This document shows positions 11,357 to 23,601 of a stretch of DNA of 64,000 bases, one piece after another (the first letter of the stretch is position 1; each line of letters begins with the position of its first letter). Position numbers and translations under genes: made by a program. The notes beneath the pieces are model-generated. The model ran no database searches and was not told the DNA's origin. It worked only from the letters and a program-made list of their open reading frames with translations. Source of the stretch: Elmis aenea (Eukaryota; Arthropoda; Insecta; Coleoptera; Elmidae); contig OX393576.1 in assembly GCA_947652605.1 (NCBI GenBank), positions 10,938,575-11,002,574 of the forward strand, in the 5' to 3' direction.

Positions 11357-12166
11357 CAGTGTGTTTCGTAAAAAATGCGGTTCCTTATCGAAAATTAGGG
11401 AAGGTCTTTTTTATAATTTTTTTCCTTAGACGTCTTTCGGAATAGCACCCCTCTAAAGAGGAGCGGTAAAATTAGGTTTTTATTTTATTTCTCAAATTTG
11501 AACAAATGTCGAAGAATGATATTTGGTAGATGTTTTGTTCTTATTAAAAGGTTTCCCTTATTATATTTTTAATCATCTCCCATATTCACAGGGGGCTGAA
11601 AAGTGCGGCCCCTGTTGTTTTTTGTATCAGAACTTTTTGGCGGGTTGAAATTTTGCAATTTAAACCAATTCTACCCAATATGAACATAAACAAACCATGG
11701 TAACCACCAAAATGAATAGTTTTGTATTGGAATATTGGCGCATGTTCACTTATATTATTTTTTACTCAAATACTGTAGGTTTTACGAGAAAAGTTAAAAA
11801 ATAACAAAAAGTTTGTAAATAAATCAAGCTTTAAAAAAAAATTTAATTGCAAAATTTCAGCCTCCAAAAAGTTCCGATGAAAAAACCAACAGGGGTCGTA
11901 CTTTTCAGCCCCCTATGAAGGTGGAAGATGATTCAAAATATTACTATGGGAAACCTTTTAATAAATACAAAACATTACCAAATATTATTCTCCCACATTT
12001 ATCCAAATTTAAGGAATAAAATAAAAACATAATTTTACTGCTCCCTTAGGAGGGTGTTACTCCGAAAGGAGACGTCTAAGGAACAAATTTTATATAAATG
12101 TCCCCCCTTAATTTTCGATAAGGAATCACCTTCGAAATTTTTTCGCATTTTTTACGAAACACCCTG
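11357..12166. mobile_element. Foldback element family A, copy 2 (centre reduced)
   Basis: Begins CAGTGTGTTTCGTAAAAAAT and ends with the inverse TTTACGAAACACCCTG. TATA lies on both outer sides, consistent with a TA duplication. Outer arms match copy 1 block by block (GAGGAGCGG, AGTGCGGCCCCTG, and their inverses near 11890 and 12040). At about 810 bp it lacks much of the inner left arm of copy 1. Confidence 0.85.
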
Positions 12167-13452
12167 TATAATTCAAACGTTAATTAAATAATTTTCGAAT
12201 TCAGCAGAGTTTTTTGACAATACTAATTTAATTTAAACTAAGCCTGTTAGTAATTACCAATTAACTGGTAATTCAAAATTTAATTATAATGCTCATTATG
12301 ATATGTTTTAACAAAACTGTAAATTTTTTTATCAGATACTTGGCAAGGATGTTCATTTTACTAATAGATCTTCACTAATTTTAAGCAATATTAATTTTGC
12401 ACTTAAGTGTTTGGTGCTCCTAGAAAGACGTTATGCAACTTTTTGTTCGTTGCGACCACCTAGAAGAATGTTAATATTTAATTTTCGTTTTATTTAAATG
12501 TTTTAATTCTTGGTCTCCTTTTATCTCATAAGACTAATAACAACAGGACAGTAAAGTTAATTTCATTGAAGGTATGGTTTAAATTTAAATATGTTGCAAT
12601 TTAGATTTTTATTATTATCTGGAAAGTCAACGTTAACTATTATTTTTAATGCTGTGTTGATAAATACTTAAACTGTTTATTTATGTGCCATAAATTTATA
12701 TGTTTATTACTGCCAGTCGATAATTTAAGTATATTTAATTATCATGACCTTTATTGTTTTTTTTCAATACCGATGTGCTGGGGTTATTTATTGGTAAATG
12801 CAAATGTTATTTTATTACACCGTGTAATTAAAATTATGTTTTAACATGGTGATCCTGCTTATTATAGGAGCTAAAGCATAGGCTAAAATTGGAAAAAGTT
12901 GTTGAATTTCATGCTCATTGGCAATATCAAAACTGAATTAAGATATGCACAACGGTTTTCAAGGAAACTGAAAAAGTTTTTGACTTAATTTTTCGCTGTA
13001 ATTTTGTTATTAAATTTTTCGTGCGAATTAGTTTACAATTTAAATTAACATTTTAATGGTTCTTTCAACTTTTGTTTAGTCGATTCGGTTTTGTTTATCC
13101 TACATTTTGAATTTCACATAGCTGACAGATATAAGTTTTTATGAAAAAATTAATTAGTTGATTACCTATATTTACACCGAAGAAAAAGATATAGGTAGTT
13201 AAAAAACTATTCTCATACAAGCAAGATTTGTTTTAGAAACAAGCATTAAGTGCTCACTTTGGTAAAACAAAAATTGTTTACACTTTGAGTTAGTTGGTTA
13301 GGTCATGCTCTGGAGATAATACTTTCCTTCACTTTTAGAAAAGCGTTTGTACTTTGTCTTTTAAGGAGTGAAAAGTAACAATGGTGATGTTTATTATTGC
13401 AAAAAGGAACTACTTTGAACATATTTAGAATAAAATATAAATATAGGGTCTA
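12167..13452. other. Unassigned A+T-rich stretch
   Basis: No gene or repeat pair was recognised. A short stretch near 12830-13000 (CATGGTGATCCTGCTTATTATAGG onward) is loosely like the outer arm of foldback B and may be a highly decayed relative. Confidence 0.35.
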
Positions 13453-14073
13453 GGAAGATTCACCGAAAACCAGTTCACCGAAAGCAATTCACCGAAAGCA
13501 ATTCACCGAATATCAATTCACCGAACAAGCAATTCACCGAACAAGCAATTCACCGAATCATCGAAAAGTAAATGGATATAAATTACATGAAATATGTTAA
13601 TCAAAGATCAGAAAGTAATATATTGTGATGGAAGGGACAGATTTGCAGAGCAAAGTTGCATTAGTGTAGTAATTAGTGTAACTGAACCTCTACCCTGTAG
13701 TAATTAACGTAACTGTACCTCTACCCTTCAACGTTAACCTGTTCAGTTATGCACCTACATAATGTGGTTTTTGACCAGCTAACTGTGATAATTACAGTAA
13801 AATAGATTATAACTAGAATGACTTCTAAGAAATTCAGAATGCGTTCAAAATTTTGGAAAACAAGGGATCCTTGATTTTGTTCAACTATAGAGACTGCGCT
13901 CAACGATTGAGATCACAATATATTACTTTCTGATCTTTGATTAACATATTTGATGTAATTTATATCCATTTATTTTTCGATGATTCGGTGAATTGCTTAT
14001 TCGGTGAATTGCTTGTTCGGTGAATTGCTTTCGGTGAATTGCTTTCGGTGAATTGGTTTTCGGTAAATCTTCC
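13453..14073. mobile_element. Foldback element whose arms are tandem TTCACCGAA repeats
   Basis: The left arm (about 13453-13565) holds seven or so tandem copies of a 13-17-bp unit built on TTCACCGAA. The right arm (about 13980-14073) holds the inverse units built on TTCGGTGAA. Outermost ends are GGAAGATTCACCG and GTAAATCTTCC-type inverses. The next layer is also inverted: ATGGATATAAATTACAT at about 13572 against ATGTAATTTATATCCAT at about 13950. The centre has no recognised gene. Tandem repeats inside long inverted arms recall the organisation of Drosophila FB elements, by analogy only. Confidence 0.82.
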
Positions 14074-15474
14074 GGATAAGTACCATAAATATAGCAATGT
14101 TTTTTTTATATTTATAACTGTTTTAAAACATGTAAATAAGAGTTGTTCAACCATATTTCATTGGGTTCTATTTTTTGGAACCGTGTCCGTCACTCAACAG
14201 CAAGGACATATACTTGTTAACTATTAAGTACACGTAGCAAATTAAAACATTCATGTACTAACGTTATTTAATTTTTTTTCTTGCTGTTGACCCACAATGT
14301 ATTTCAAACGGAATAGCACGAGACGCGAAACTTTCGTAGTTTTTGCACAGGAACCTTTCTAATACAGCATTAACAGCCATTTGTTTCCTTATTTGCATAT
14401 GCTCAAAACACGGACAGTTATGAGTTTGTTTAAATTACAAGAAAATATCATACGAAACCGTAATAACATTTAATAACGGAAAAAGTGTCGGAATTACCAT
14501 AATTTTCTATTCAGTCGAAATCTTAATTATTTGCTGGAATTATTATAGGAGACCACTGGATTAAATAGTGTGCATAACTTTCATTTTAATGTGATTTCAT
14601 GCATAATTATGATTTAGATGACCTAGAGTCTTAGGAATATCTAATAATATCATTACGGTTTATCAAATGAGGTATCTGTTTTGCACTATGGGTGATTTCA
14701 TTGCTTCGAGATTTACGCATTCTGGTTTTTCTCTCGTGATATTGTTTAATTATTTCATATTGACACTGCACGGGAAAGAAGAATAGTTTTCTGCATTAAT
14801 TGCTAGCAAAATTAACGTTTAATCCCATCTTCTCTTGTGTTTTAAGGAAGGCACGTTGTAAATGTGATTAAAGTTTTAAAAACTTTTGGGATAGCAGTTT
14901 CATATAATGTTAAAATAGCCTCCCTATTAGACTAAACTATGATAACAATATTAAAATATGTACAAATGTCTCTAGGTTATTGAAATATCAGTGAAATCAA
15001 ACCTACACATGACAATAAACTATAGTAGGTGTATGTATATTCAAGTGATAAAGATAATCCTATGTACAGATTAATTCACGTACATTTATCAAGTTTTGTG
15101 GCGGAAATGTGTTGTTATACTTTAGCTATGTTTAAATTGTCTTTTGTTAGTTTTAAAATTAATCGTTTTTAAATTGGATTTTCGGTAGCTGTATTGACGA
15201 TTAAGGGAACGACTAACAATCACTTTTTGGTATAGATCTGTGGACGTTTGCATCCAACGTTGTTAAGTTGCTACTTTTTGCAACAAATTTGTTATAATAT
15301 AAATAAGTTTAATTAAAAAACACATATATTTCCATGTATGATTTTTGTATAAACGCTAAACTAGTTTCAAGACTCTCCTCCGTTCGTCAGTAGCAATCTT
15401 GTTTATATTAATAAGATTACCGAAACTGGTTTGGTATTCTTGGTGAAGATTCTTCAGAAAAACAAATATATATC
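14074..15474. other. Unassigned A+T-rich stretch
   Basis: Plain A+T-rich sequence with no exon or repeat structure that I could support. Confidence 0.45.
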
Positions 15475-15859
15475 CCCAGTAGCACAAAATATTGGACCAA
15501 CATTGGCTAAAAATTGACATACAATACTGGGAAAATATAGAGATGTCAAGATTTTTTAATATTGGTGAAATATTTTAAATTAATATTAATCCTATATCAT
15601 TTTTTTATAAAGGATCTATATTATTAAATAATATTAGATTAATATACCGTATCGATATTGGTGAAATGTAGACTATACACAATTAAAAATATATTCAACC
15701 AATATTATTCACCCTGATTGGTACAATGTTATATATGCATAAATCTCCTTCATATGTTTTTATGGTTTAGAAATGTTAATATCCAATAATAGTCCAATAA
15801 GGCTGTATAAATGGTTTATTCAAACTAAAACTAAAAACCAAGCATAATTTTCTTACAAG

Positions 15860-16155
15860 TCTGTATTTGGCCGACAAGTTCATGCCATAACTGTAATACT
15901 TCAAGACTAATCTGAAAGTTTTTCAACAACAACTAGGAGCATGGTTATATCTTCCTTCCACTTGATAAGTGTTTTTCACTATTGATATCCGACTAAACCA
16001 CATATCAATGTCCGACTCAGGACTTCCATCGGAATTTGGTATAAAAGCCGCCACTTTTTTTTATTTCATTCTAGCATTCTCACTAACTAACATAGCTTTT
16101 ACTGCATTGGCTATTATATCATCAACCGACATGCTAATGCTTTCGTGTTCACTCA
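15860..16155 (-). pseudogene. Retrotransposon gag-like relic
   Basis: From the ATG near 16155 the minus strand reads MSEHESISMSVDDIIANAV, then after one stop FIPNSDGSPESDIDMWFSRI and SIVKNTYQVE. After a frameshift it continues with LLVVVEKLSD and LQLWHELVG. The order 'F-x-P-x-x-D-G-x-P, then W-hydrophobic-x-x-I, then a leucine-rich K-L segment' resembles the N-terminal gag domain of LTR retrotransposons. Stops and frameshifts show it is dead. Homology is suggestive only. Confidence 0.35.
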
Positions 16156-16490
16156 TTTTTTAAATTGAAAACACAACCTCAAAAATGTGTTTTACGTTTA
16201 CAGTGCGAATGTTTTAATTCTATAAAATAACCTGTTAATCCAACACCATAAACTAATCACTTCATCAGTTCCTGATCCCTCTTCTGAACACTGTGGTGAT
16301 GGCTCACATAAATCCACATAAATTATTCTAAACTTTCAAAGTGGGCAAACATATAACGAGCGGTAACATTATTCACACTCTCATTCTGCCAATAACAATA
16401 CAATTTCGCCAACGGTAACCTAACATACGCTATACACTAACTCCATCTACATCCTGGAGCGCCAAATTCAAATGTTAAACTTATAATCTA

Positions 16491-16765
16491 CTACAAAATA
16501 TAAACATATTGGACCAATAACATATTAACATTGAGTTTTCCGATATTGGCTGTTCATTAAAAAAGTTAAAAAAGCCTATATTGGCTAAATGTTGCCAGAT
16601 AATATAGGGTAAATATATTTTGTTTATGTCTAGCCAATAAAAATAAACTGGAAATAATCGTCAAACAATATAAACATATTGGACCAATAACATATTAACA
16701 TTGTCTGATATTGGTGATTCATAAAAAAACTAGAAAAAGCCTATATTGGCTGAATGTTGCCAATA
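16491..16765. repeat. Two direct copies of a roughly 110-bp block, 170 bp apart
   Basis: TAAACATATTGGACCAATAA begins at 16501 and again at 16671. It is followed in both cases by CATATTAACATTG, a GATATTGG word, and AAGCCTATATTGGCT. This is an internal duplication of the TIR element's right half. Confidence 0.8.
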
Positions 16766-16812
16766 TTGGGCCCGCGTAACAATTTTTGGCCAATATTAAT
16801 GTGCTACTTGGG

Positions 16813-18113
16813 TATTAACATTATGGAGCTCTCAAATAATTCCTACTGTATTAAATTTATTATAAAGAGTATTGTAGGAGAAATATAGCTTTTGTTAGTA
16901 GAAAGATTTAAACAATGTATCAATCTATTTTGTTGTATCACTGCACTGCTTTTTTAAAAGTTTTAATATCCAATTATAATCTCTATAGGTTTCATGTTTT
17001 CAATTACAAAATTGAATGAGCTTTAGGAAAGAAAGGAACAAATTTTATTATGAATTGCTAACAAATACCTCGTTTTATGAACAGTTATCAGTGAAGGACA
17101 CTAATTAAAGAAACATTTGTCGGTTTGCCAAATTTAGTAATGTTTAGAATTGATTGAGCATGTTACAGTTACTATTAATACCTTTGTGATTTACTTACGG
17201 GAAAGTCTAACGCCAGTGTGTTGTATTGAATATTAAATGAACCGTTATGTCTGCACAACGTGAATTTCTACGCGATGTTCTGGCGGGACAAATCCGTGAC
17301 AATATTGCCCCAAATATTAAATGCGGTTGTATAACCGACAGGCCTCCGAGCACCGTTATCAAGTGTGCTTGTGCCATTATGTAGCTTAGATTATCATCTG
17401 TAATGTGGCTGAAAATTTAACTTTGGCACACAGTAGGTGTAAAATTATTGTGGGTAGAGTTAATATAGAACTATGAACGCGTCGAATTTTTAAAGCAAAA
17501 CTTGCTATAACGAAGATTTGGAGAGTATTGCATCGCCATGCTAAATGATTTTTTAGTATGAAAAGTCTTGTTAATTTAATTAATGATGGTACGATAGGTA
17601 TTGATAATTTTTAAAGAAATGTACGTTAATTTAAGAATCGTATTATTACCTAATTTCTACGAAGAATCTATTCTTGAATAAGATCTATACCAGTTTTTTG
17701 GTTGTATTTATTTTTATAGCCCTCGCATATTTTTTTTATACCTTATCATCGTCTAATTTTGAAAATAATTCCAAGAAACCTTGTATATTAATAAATAAAT
17801 GGACCGTGTATTATAAAAGTGGTCCATTTTCGAAAATAAATGGATAAATAAATAAGTTAGATACATATAATTTAGTGTGAACTTTTTATTTGAATACAAT
17901 TTACAGTTTATGTTTTAAAATGTTCACATGCTTAAACCAACTGAAAATTCGGTAGTAAGTAATATTGCCCAATTATTTATAATGAATATGGCTCAAGTCC
18001 ATTTCACGTAGTCCAGTTAAACACTGGGTAGGCTGAGAAGTAAAACCGTGCCATTTTACAATTAAATTCGCCATTCAATTCGAAAATTACAGGTTCATAA
18101 AAAATACTTCTGA
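16813..18113. other. Mostly unassigned stretch with one small coding-like island
   Basis: Apart from the 17247-17384 reading frame this interval shows only A+T-rich sequence. Confidence 0.4.
17247..17384 (+). CDS. Possible 45-aa small ORF in a G+C-richer island
   Basis: A 45-codon frame begins MSAQREFLRDVLAGQIRDN and ends ...CACAIM before TAG. An in-frame TGA lies 9 bp upstream of the ATG, so the start is unambiguous if the frame is used. The island stands out from its A+T-rich flanks by base composition and by balanced codon content, with five cysteines in the second half. No family was recognised. It could equally be conserved non-coding DNA, a terminal exon or chance. Confidence 0.25.
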   Translation: MSAQREFLRDVLAGQIRDNIAPNIKCGCITDRPPSTVIKCACAIM

Positions 18114-18821
18114 CCAGGGATACGCACGATACGTTGTCGCTAGAATTTGATTAAGGCTGTGTTTATTGCTTCAAGGACATCAAAACTAATTTTTTTTCAG
18201 AGTTATACGTGCCACTGGCCATTTCCTTTGGAAAAATAGGGAAAAAATTGGTATAAAAAGGTAATTTTTGCGTTCGCGTTGGCCATGAAACCGTCAGAGA
18301 CAAAATCGAAATTCTTCTATTTAATAATGCACACATCCTTTGCAAGTAGAATGGTGCAAAGTTTTCAAAAAAATCTTAAACGGTTCCAGAGAAAAACATC
18401 AAAAACGAAACCCCTGCATAAACGCTATGATTTGAGAAGTTGTGGTATTTATATAACTATATTATCTATGCGACTTGCATAGGCGTTTAACATAGGGAAA
18501 TCCGTTTTTACAAGGGCCTTGTTTTTCGCGTTTTTCTTCGGAACCGTTTAAGAATGTTTCAAAAACTTTGCACCATTTTACTTGCAAAGGATGCGCGCAT
18601 TGGTAAATAGAAAAATTTAGATTTTGTCTCTGACGGTTTCATGGCCAACGCGATTACAATAATTACTTTTATTATTCAACTTTTCAGTTTTTCCCCTATT
18701 TTTCCGAAGGAAAAGGCCAGTGGCACGTATAACTCTGCAAAACATATACTTTTGATGTCCTTGATGCAATAAACACAGCCTTAATCAAATTCAAGCGACA
18801 ACGCATCTTGACCTTCCCTGG
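18114..18821. mobile_element. 708-bp foldback element (family G)
   Basis: The left arm starts CCAGGGATACG and the right arm ends CTTCCCTGG. The shared inner arm includes CGTTGTCGCT, GAATTTGATTAAGGCTGTG, AAGGACATCAAAA and AGAGTTATACGTGCCACTGG, each present inverted on the right at 18695-18815. The arms continue inward through GGCCATGAAACCGTCAGAGA and AACGGTTCC blocks to a spacer near 18440-18480. Short frames here are by-products of the arms. Confidence 0.86.
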
Positions 18822-21100
18822 CAAGCTTAATGTTTTTAGCAAAAAGTTAATAAATATAGAGATTAAACAATAGTATTTGGTTTCTTGCTCTTACTTATAA
18901 ACAAAACTGGACTTAAACAGTGTAATTCAAGCGAATTTAAAATACTTTAAATTTAATGACATTCTCAATTAAATAATTATTAAAATGGTGTGAGTCCATT
19001 TATTACAAAAAAAAACAAAATTATTGGTTTGGTGAATTCGTAAAAAAAAAATCATTTGCTTTATAACTTTACATATATTTAAATTCATAGAAAGGTGAAA
19101 ATACTTAGTAAACTTTATACGTAAGTATTTTCAAATGGACTGAAATACAAACCCTTAAAAATATCCAAGCAAAGAACAATATTGTCTTAATCACTTTTAC
19201 AATAAACGGTTAAATTATAAGGTTTGGGAAAATTTGGCCAGGTTCTTGAGTCGGTAATGATTTTTGTAACACCATATATTGTTAAATGCTGCAATTCTCA
19301 AATACGTCTTTTTCAAGTTGCAGTTTTCCTAAAGCAAAGTGTTGTATCCAGAAAACAATGCTTGTTTTAAATATTCCTCAAACACCAACGGTTATTTTGG
19401 TGTGCTGGTACATTAGTACCAGTCAATTAGTATCGTAGATCAAACAATGGAAGTTTAGTTGTTATGGCTGCACAACGTAATGTTTGAATTTCCTTTTGAG
19501 GTATATATATATATATACCAGAAAAAATACCTGGGTCACACCCCAATGCAATTAAAATGCTGTAATAAACCAAAATATGGAAGTATTGTGGGTGTAGCAA
19601 TGCCCTTTTATCAATATTCACACTATTAAAACTTCTAAAGAATAACAAAAATCCGACAATCTAAAAAGTACGATACTTAATGAATTTAAACAAATTTAAA
19701 CACTGCCTGTGCAATAAGAATCCATTAAGCAACAATAAAACTTCACACCGTAAAACTTTTATTCCGACAATATTAATTTCATTAACTGCCACAGGACGTA
19801 TTTGGACAGAAAATGGTCTACTTGATACGGTACGCTCGAAAACGCATTCCATTATTTATACATTTGTTTATTACTACACGTTTTGTTCCCGTAGCGTTGA
19901 TAAATGGCTATCAATAGATCATTTCTAAACAAAATTCGTGATGTGATGGAGCAATCGGGAACTTTCTAATCCAGTTTCGATTGTATTGATAAATTGTTTC
20001 ATCTGACAGAGGTTTGATGCGCAAATTTCCTGATACGTTGGCAAGCAATTTTGTGTATGTCCTACATTGCGAAATTAAAATAAAATCAAGTTTATATGTT
20101 AATTAAGTCGGTTCAGCTTAGGTTATTTTTTTTATTGCTAAAAATTATGTTATGAATGTTTAATATACTCGAATCTAAAACGAGTTTTTTAAAACTTGCT
20201 GTGTAGTTAAGAAAAAGCTCTGTTTATGCAAGAACCTTGAACTTATAGTTACGTTTTTGTTTTTAGGTGTATTGTGCTTTAAATATTTAAATCGCTGCTT
20301 GAAAAGACAACCTAAGTTAATGTTTTATGCAAAATGATATTTTAATATTTTTGCCATCCTTAGGAGTAAATCCATTAGTTGGTTGTAAAAACCAAGTCTG
20401 AAGACCTTTGTTGAAGTTTGAACAGGAAACAGTTTAAACGGGAACGAGTACAAAAATACTCCACGTCCTGGAGTTTGGTTGTTTTTACACTCAACAGTCC
20501 ACACATACGTGCCCTACTGTACATAGGCCTCACTGTTGTGGTAGAGTACTTATTACTATTAAATTTATTGTTGTTAATTGTGGCTCGTGATCGTCTTTGT
20601 AACGTGGTTGGACCCTCAAACGTTATTTTACGTAGTACACAGGTCTAGAGCAATTAGTACACAGTAAGAAACAAATAAAACACAACAATTTTAACAACAA
20701 ACTCCTTTATTTCTCGACCGGTTATACATTTCTCGGTGGTTGGTTCTTAACTACCCCAGCGCGACTGTCCCAAGACTTTAGGTTCCCTGTTGCTATCCTC
20801 TTTTTATTGTAGTTGCACCTTTGTCATTCTTTCCAATAAACACATATTTGTGCGAGTAGTTTGTTCTACTTATGATGTACAACTTTATCAACAAATCGTT
20901 TGTTGATTGATGAAACCCAAATACTGGCGTTGTAGGACCCAAGTTATGACCGTAATATTTAACGTTAACGTGTTTTACTAAAGTTGAAATCCTCATAACT
21001 TGGCACTTGAAGTGTTACATGTTTTAGTAACTGATGCATCAGCATTTGTTGCAATGTTATTCATATAAAAGTAAATGAAATAACATTGTTTTAATTGTCA
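18822..21100. other. Unassigned stretch
   Basis: A short (TA)n run lies at about 19499-19519. Around 20410-20720 the sequence is less A+T-biased and has a reverse-strand AATAAA-type signal, faintly like a solo LTR, but no matching ends were found. A similar 20-bp word (GGTTGTTTTT...CACTCAAC) occurs near 23335. Confidence 0.35.
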
Positions 21101-22245
21101 TAATTTTTTTCCTTAGACGTCTCCTTTTGGAGTTACCTCCCCCCTCCTAAAAGGGACCGGTAAAATTAGGTTTTTATTTTATTTCTCAAATTTGGATAAA
21201 TGTAGGAGAATGATATTTGGTAGATGTTTTATACATATTAAAAGGTTTCCGCAGTAATATTTTTAATCATCTCCCACCTTCACAGGGGGCTGAAGTGCGA
21301 CCCCTGTTGTTTTTTTTTTATCAGAACTTTTTGGTGCGTTGAAATTATTCAATTAAAACTTTTTATTTTATTAGCGTGTTGACGAGTCGCCCATGGTCGC
21401 GCATGGACGAGTCGCCCAGTTTCAAGACACATTCTTGCATATGAGGCCCATAACCAGATGTTATAGATTGTAAAGATTAGATTAGGTCATAAGGGTGAAA
21501 TGTTTATGTTAACACCATTAGTATCGATACCGGCGGAGGCTTTGATTATTGTTAATATATCTTTATATTCGAATTATCTATTTTATTTCTAAAATCCGCG
21601 ACGCAGTCGCTAACAATTTCAAAGCGATTTATTTAAAAACTTTTTTCTACTTATGTATATGAAAGTTGTCATTTTCTTACTGCCTACCCTACATGAAAGT
21701 TTTACTTTCGTCTCTAGTGGCGAAAATAATGTCAATGTCAAAATAAAATTGTAAAATTTACGATTTTTTTAAACTAAAACTCATAATTAATTAAAATTGC
21801 GTTAATATTCTATCCAAATAATTTAATTTTAATGTAGCATTTTATATAAAAGCCTAAGAATGGTAAAAAAATTAATATTAAATATATTTCGTTTGCAGGT
21901 TATAATTTTATTTATGCCAATGTCAGTGTGGTGGTGTCGCTATGGAAATGAAATGATTAATTAATACTTTATAGTTTATATATTTACATTAACTTTCGTT
22001 CTATAATATACTATAATATAATTTTAAATTCGTAGAAAAAATAGCATTTACGACTCAAGATGAATCAGTTTTTTTCGTTCGGAAGATTTGCTCACTCGCC
22101 GCTTCGCTGCTTGTGAATAGATCTCACCTTACGAAAAAAACTGGACTTTCATCTCTTGTTGTAAAATATACTATTTATTTGAAAGCTTGATTTATTTTAA
22201 AACTTTTTTTATTCTTTAGTTTTTTTTTGAAAAACGTATTACCTA
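21101..22245. mobile_element. Foldback element family A, copy 3 (left arm, interrupted)
   Basis: 21101-21371 matches the outer-to-middle left arm of family A (CCTTAGACGTCTCC, AGTGCGACCCCTG). The arm resumes at about 22159 with GAAAGCTTGATTTATTTT and continues to about 22245. The 790 bp between are foreign. The extreme outer end is missing. The right-arm piece at 23390-23601 may be the other end of the same insertion, separated by later sequence. Confidence 0.7.
21372..22158. mobile_element. Insert of about 790 bp inside foldback A copy 3
   Basis: Boundaries are inferred from where family A similarity stops and restarts. The interior begins with a tandem-like GACGAGTCGCCCA (twice near 21381 and 21409). 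Towards the right is a small hairpin, with AGTTTTTTTCGT near 22068 and its inverse ACGAAAAAAACT near 22130. No coding frame was recognised, and no clear target duplication could be named. Confidence 0.4.
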
Positions 22246-23389
22246 CTGGTTTAAATTTATTATTAGAGATAGATTATAGGATTAAATTTAGCAAAGATGC
22301 TAAATGTTTACTGATTAATAAACATTGTATTAATTTCTGCAGCCAATTTTTAATTAGGTGTGAAAATCTCTTCCATTTGTTGCACATTCTTTGAATGACA
22401 CTGTATAATTAGATGTGCAAATTTTGTTTCGCATTTTAATTTCTAACCCATAAAACGTTTACATTAAGCACATCATAAAATTAAAAAAAAAGATTCCCAC
22501 AACTTGCCACTGAACCGGATCTCGCCGTTTAATCAAGAACTTGATATAAAAGTCGTTATACCTGTGTCATGATGCGGAGGAAGTAAAACATGAAACAAAT
22601 ATTTTTATTTGCATAATAGCGCAGGAAACCATCGGAAAACAACATAAAACAAGATATTTAAATATCCTGCAATGACCACGACCAACTAGATCATTTAAAA
22701 ATCGATACTCGTCAATATTTTCTAGAGCGAATGATTATTTAACGCAAGGAATTTTTACCGTTAACATTTTATATGCATACGTATTTTAAGTGCGATGAAA
22801 CAGTAGATTAACAGAGAAAGTTTAAATTACAAAGTGCAACCATGCTAGAATAGTAATATCATAGAAAAAGTGTTGCAAATTTAGCTACTCGTAGATTAAT
22901 TAAATGTCTGCTGTTATAAATCAATTCGTTTAAAAATAAGGTGAAATTTCATTGATCTGCAAATTATAAAAACGTTTTCGCTAGACAATAAAGCATAAAG
23001 AAAAGCGTTAGGCGTTCTTTTATCTGTTTTTAATCGTAATTTCTATTTTATTTAAAAAAAAAACGATGACGACGGTGTTGAGTTTCTTTTAATTTAAAAA
23101 AAAATCAGGTTGACCCCTAATAAATCGCTGATTGCAAAAAGAACCCCAGTGCGTTTTACCCAACTTCTGGGAATATTAAAAAAAACTGTTTAATTTATAT
23201 TTAGGTTTCACAAAAAAATCAAACAACATGTGTTTTTCAAGATCTACCGAGGTGTTATTAAAATTGATCCTTATCAATTCTATATTTTTTTAAATCACTT
23301 AATTATTTGTTCCAATTAGTAAATGATGGAGTTGGGTTGTTTTTGCACTCAACGTTATTTTAGTTTTGAGAATCCCCATATTTCAAGTT
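22246..23389. other. Unassigned A+T-rich stretch
   Basis: No structure supported. It may be unique DNA separating two family A fragments. Confidence 0.4.
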
Positions 23390-23601
23390 AACCTTTTAAT
23401 AAGTATAAAACATCTACCAACTATCATTCTCCTACATATATCCAAATTTGTGAAATAAAATAAAAACCTTATTTTACTGCTGCTCTTTAGGGGGGTGTAA
23501 CTCCGAAAGGAGACGTCTAAGGAAAAAAATATATATGAAAGACCTCCCTTAATTTTTGATAAGAAATTATTTCCCGAATTTTTTCGCAATATATATGGTT
23601 T
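23390..23601. mobile_element. Foldback element family A, copy 4 (outer right arm only)
   Basis: Matches the outer right arm of copy 1 at 1560-1765: CCTTTTAATAAGTATAAAAC, TGTAACTCCGAAAGGAGACG, then CCCGAATTTTTTCGCAATAT. The terminal CACCCTG is lost. Confidence 0.75.

Larger units (their letters stand above)
15475..16812. mobile_element. TIR element with CCCAGTAGCAC ends and ATATTGG repeats
   Basis: The left end CCCAGTAGCACA is mirrored by GTGCTACTTGGG at the right. The inner sequence continues as an inverted pair (ATTGGCTAAAAATTG at the left, CAATTTTTGGCCAATAT at the right). ATATTGG/CCAATAT words recur throughout. Two direct copies of a roughly 110-bp block lie 170 bp apart (about 16491 and 16661). 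A gag-like coding relic lies in the interior on the minus strand. The class is unresolved. Confidence 0.68.

Noticed and set aside
20410..21000. Possible solo LTR
   Set aside because: No terminal TG/CA pair with a target duplication and no second copy could be found.
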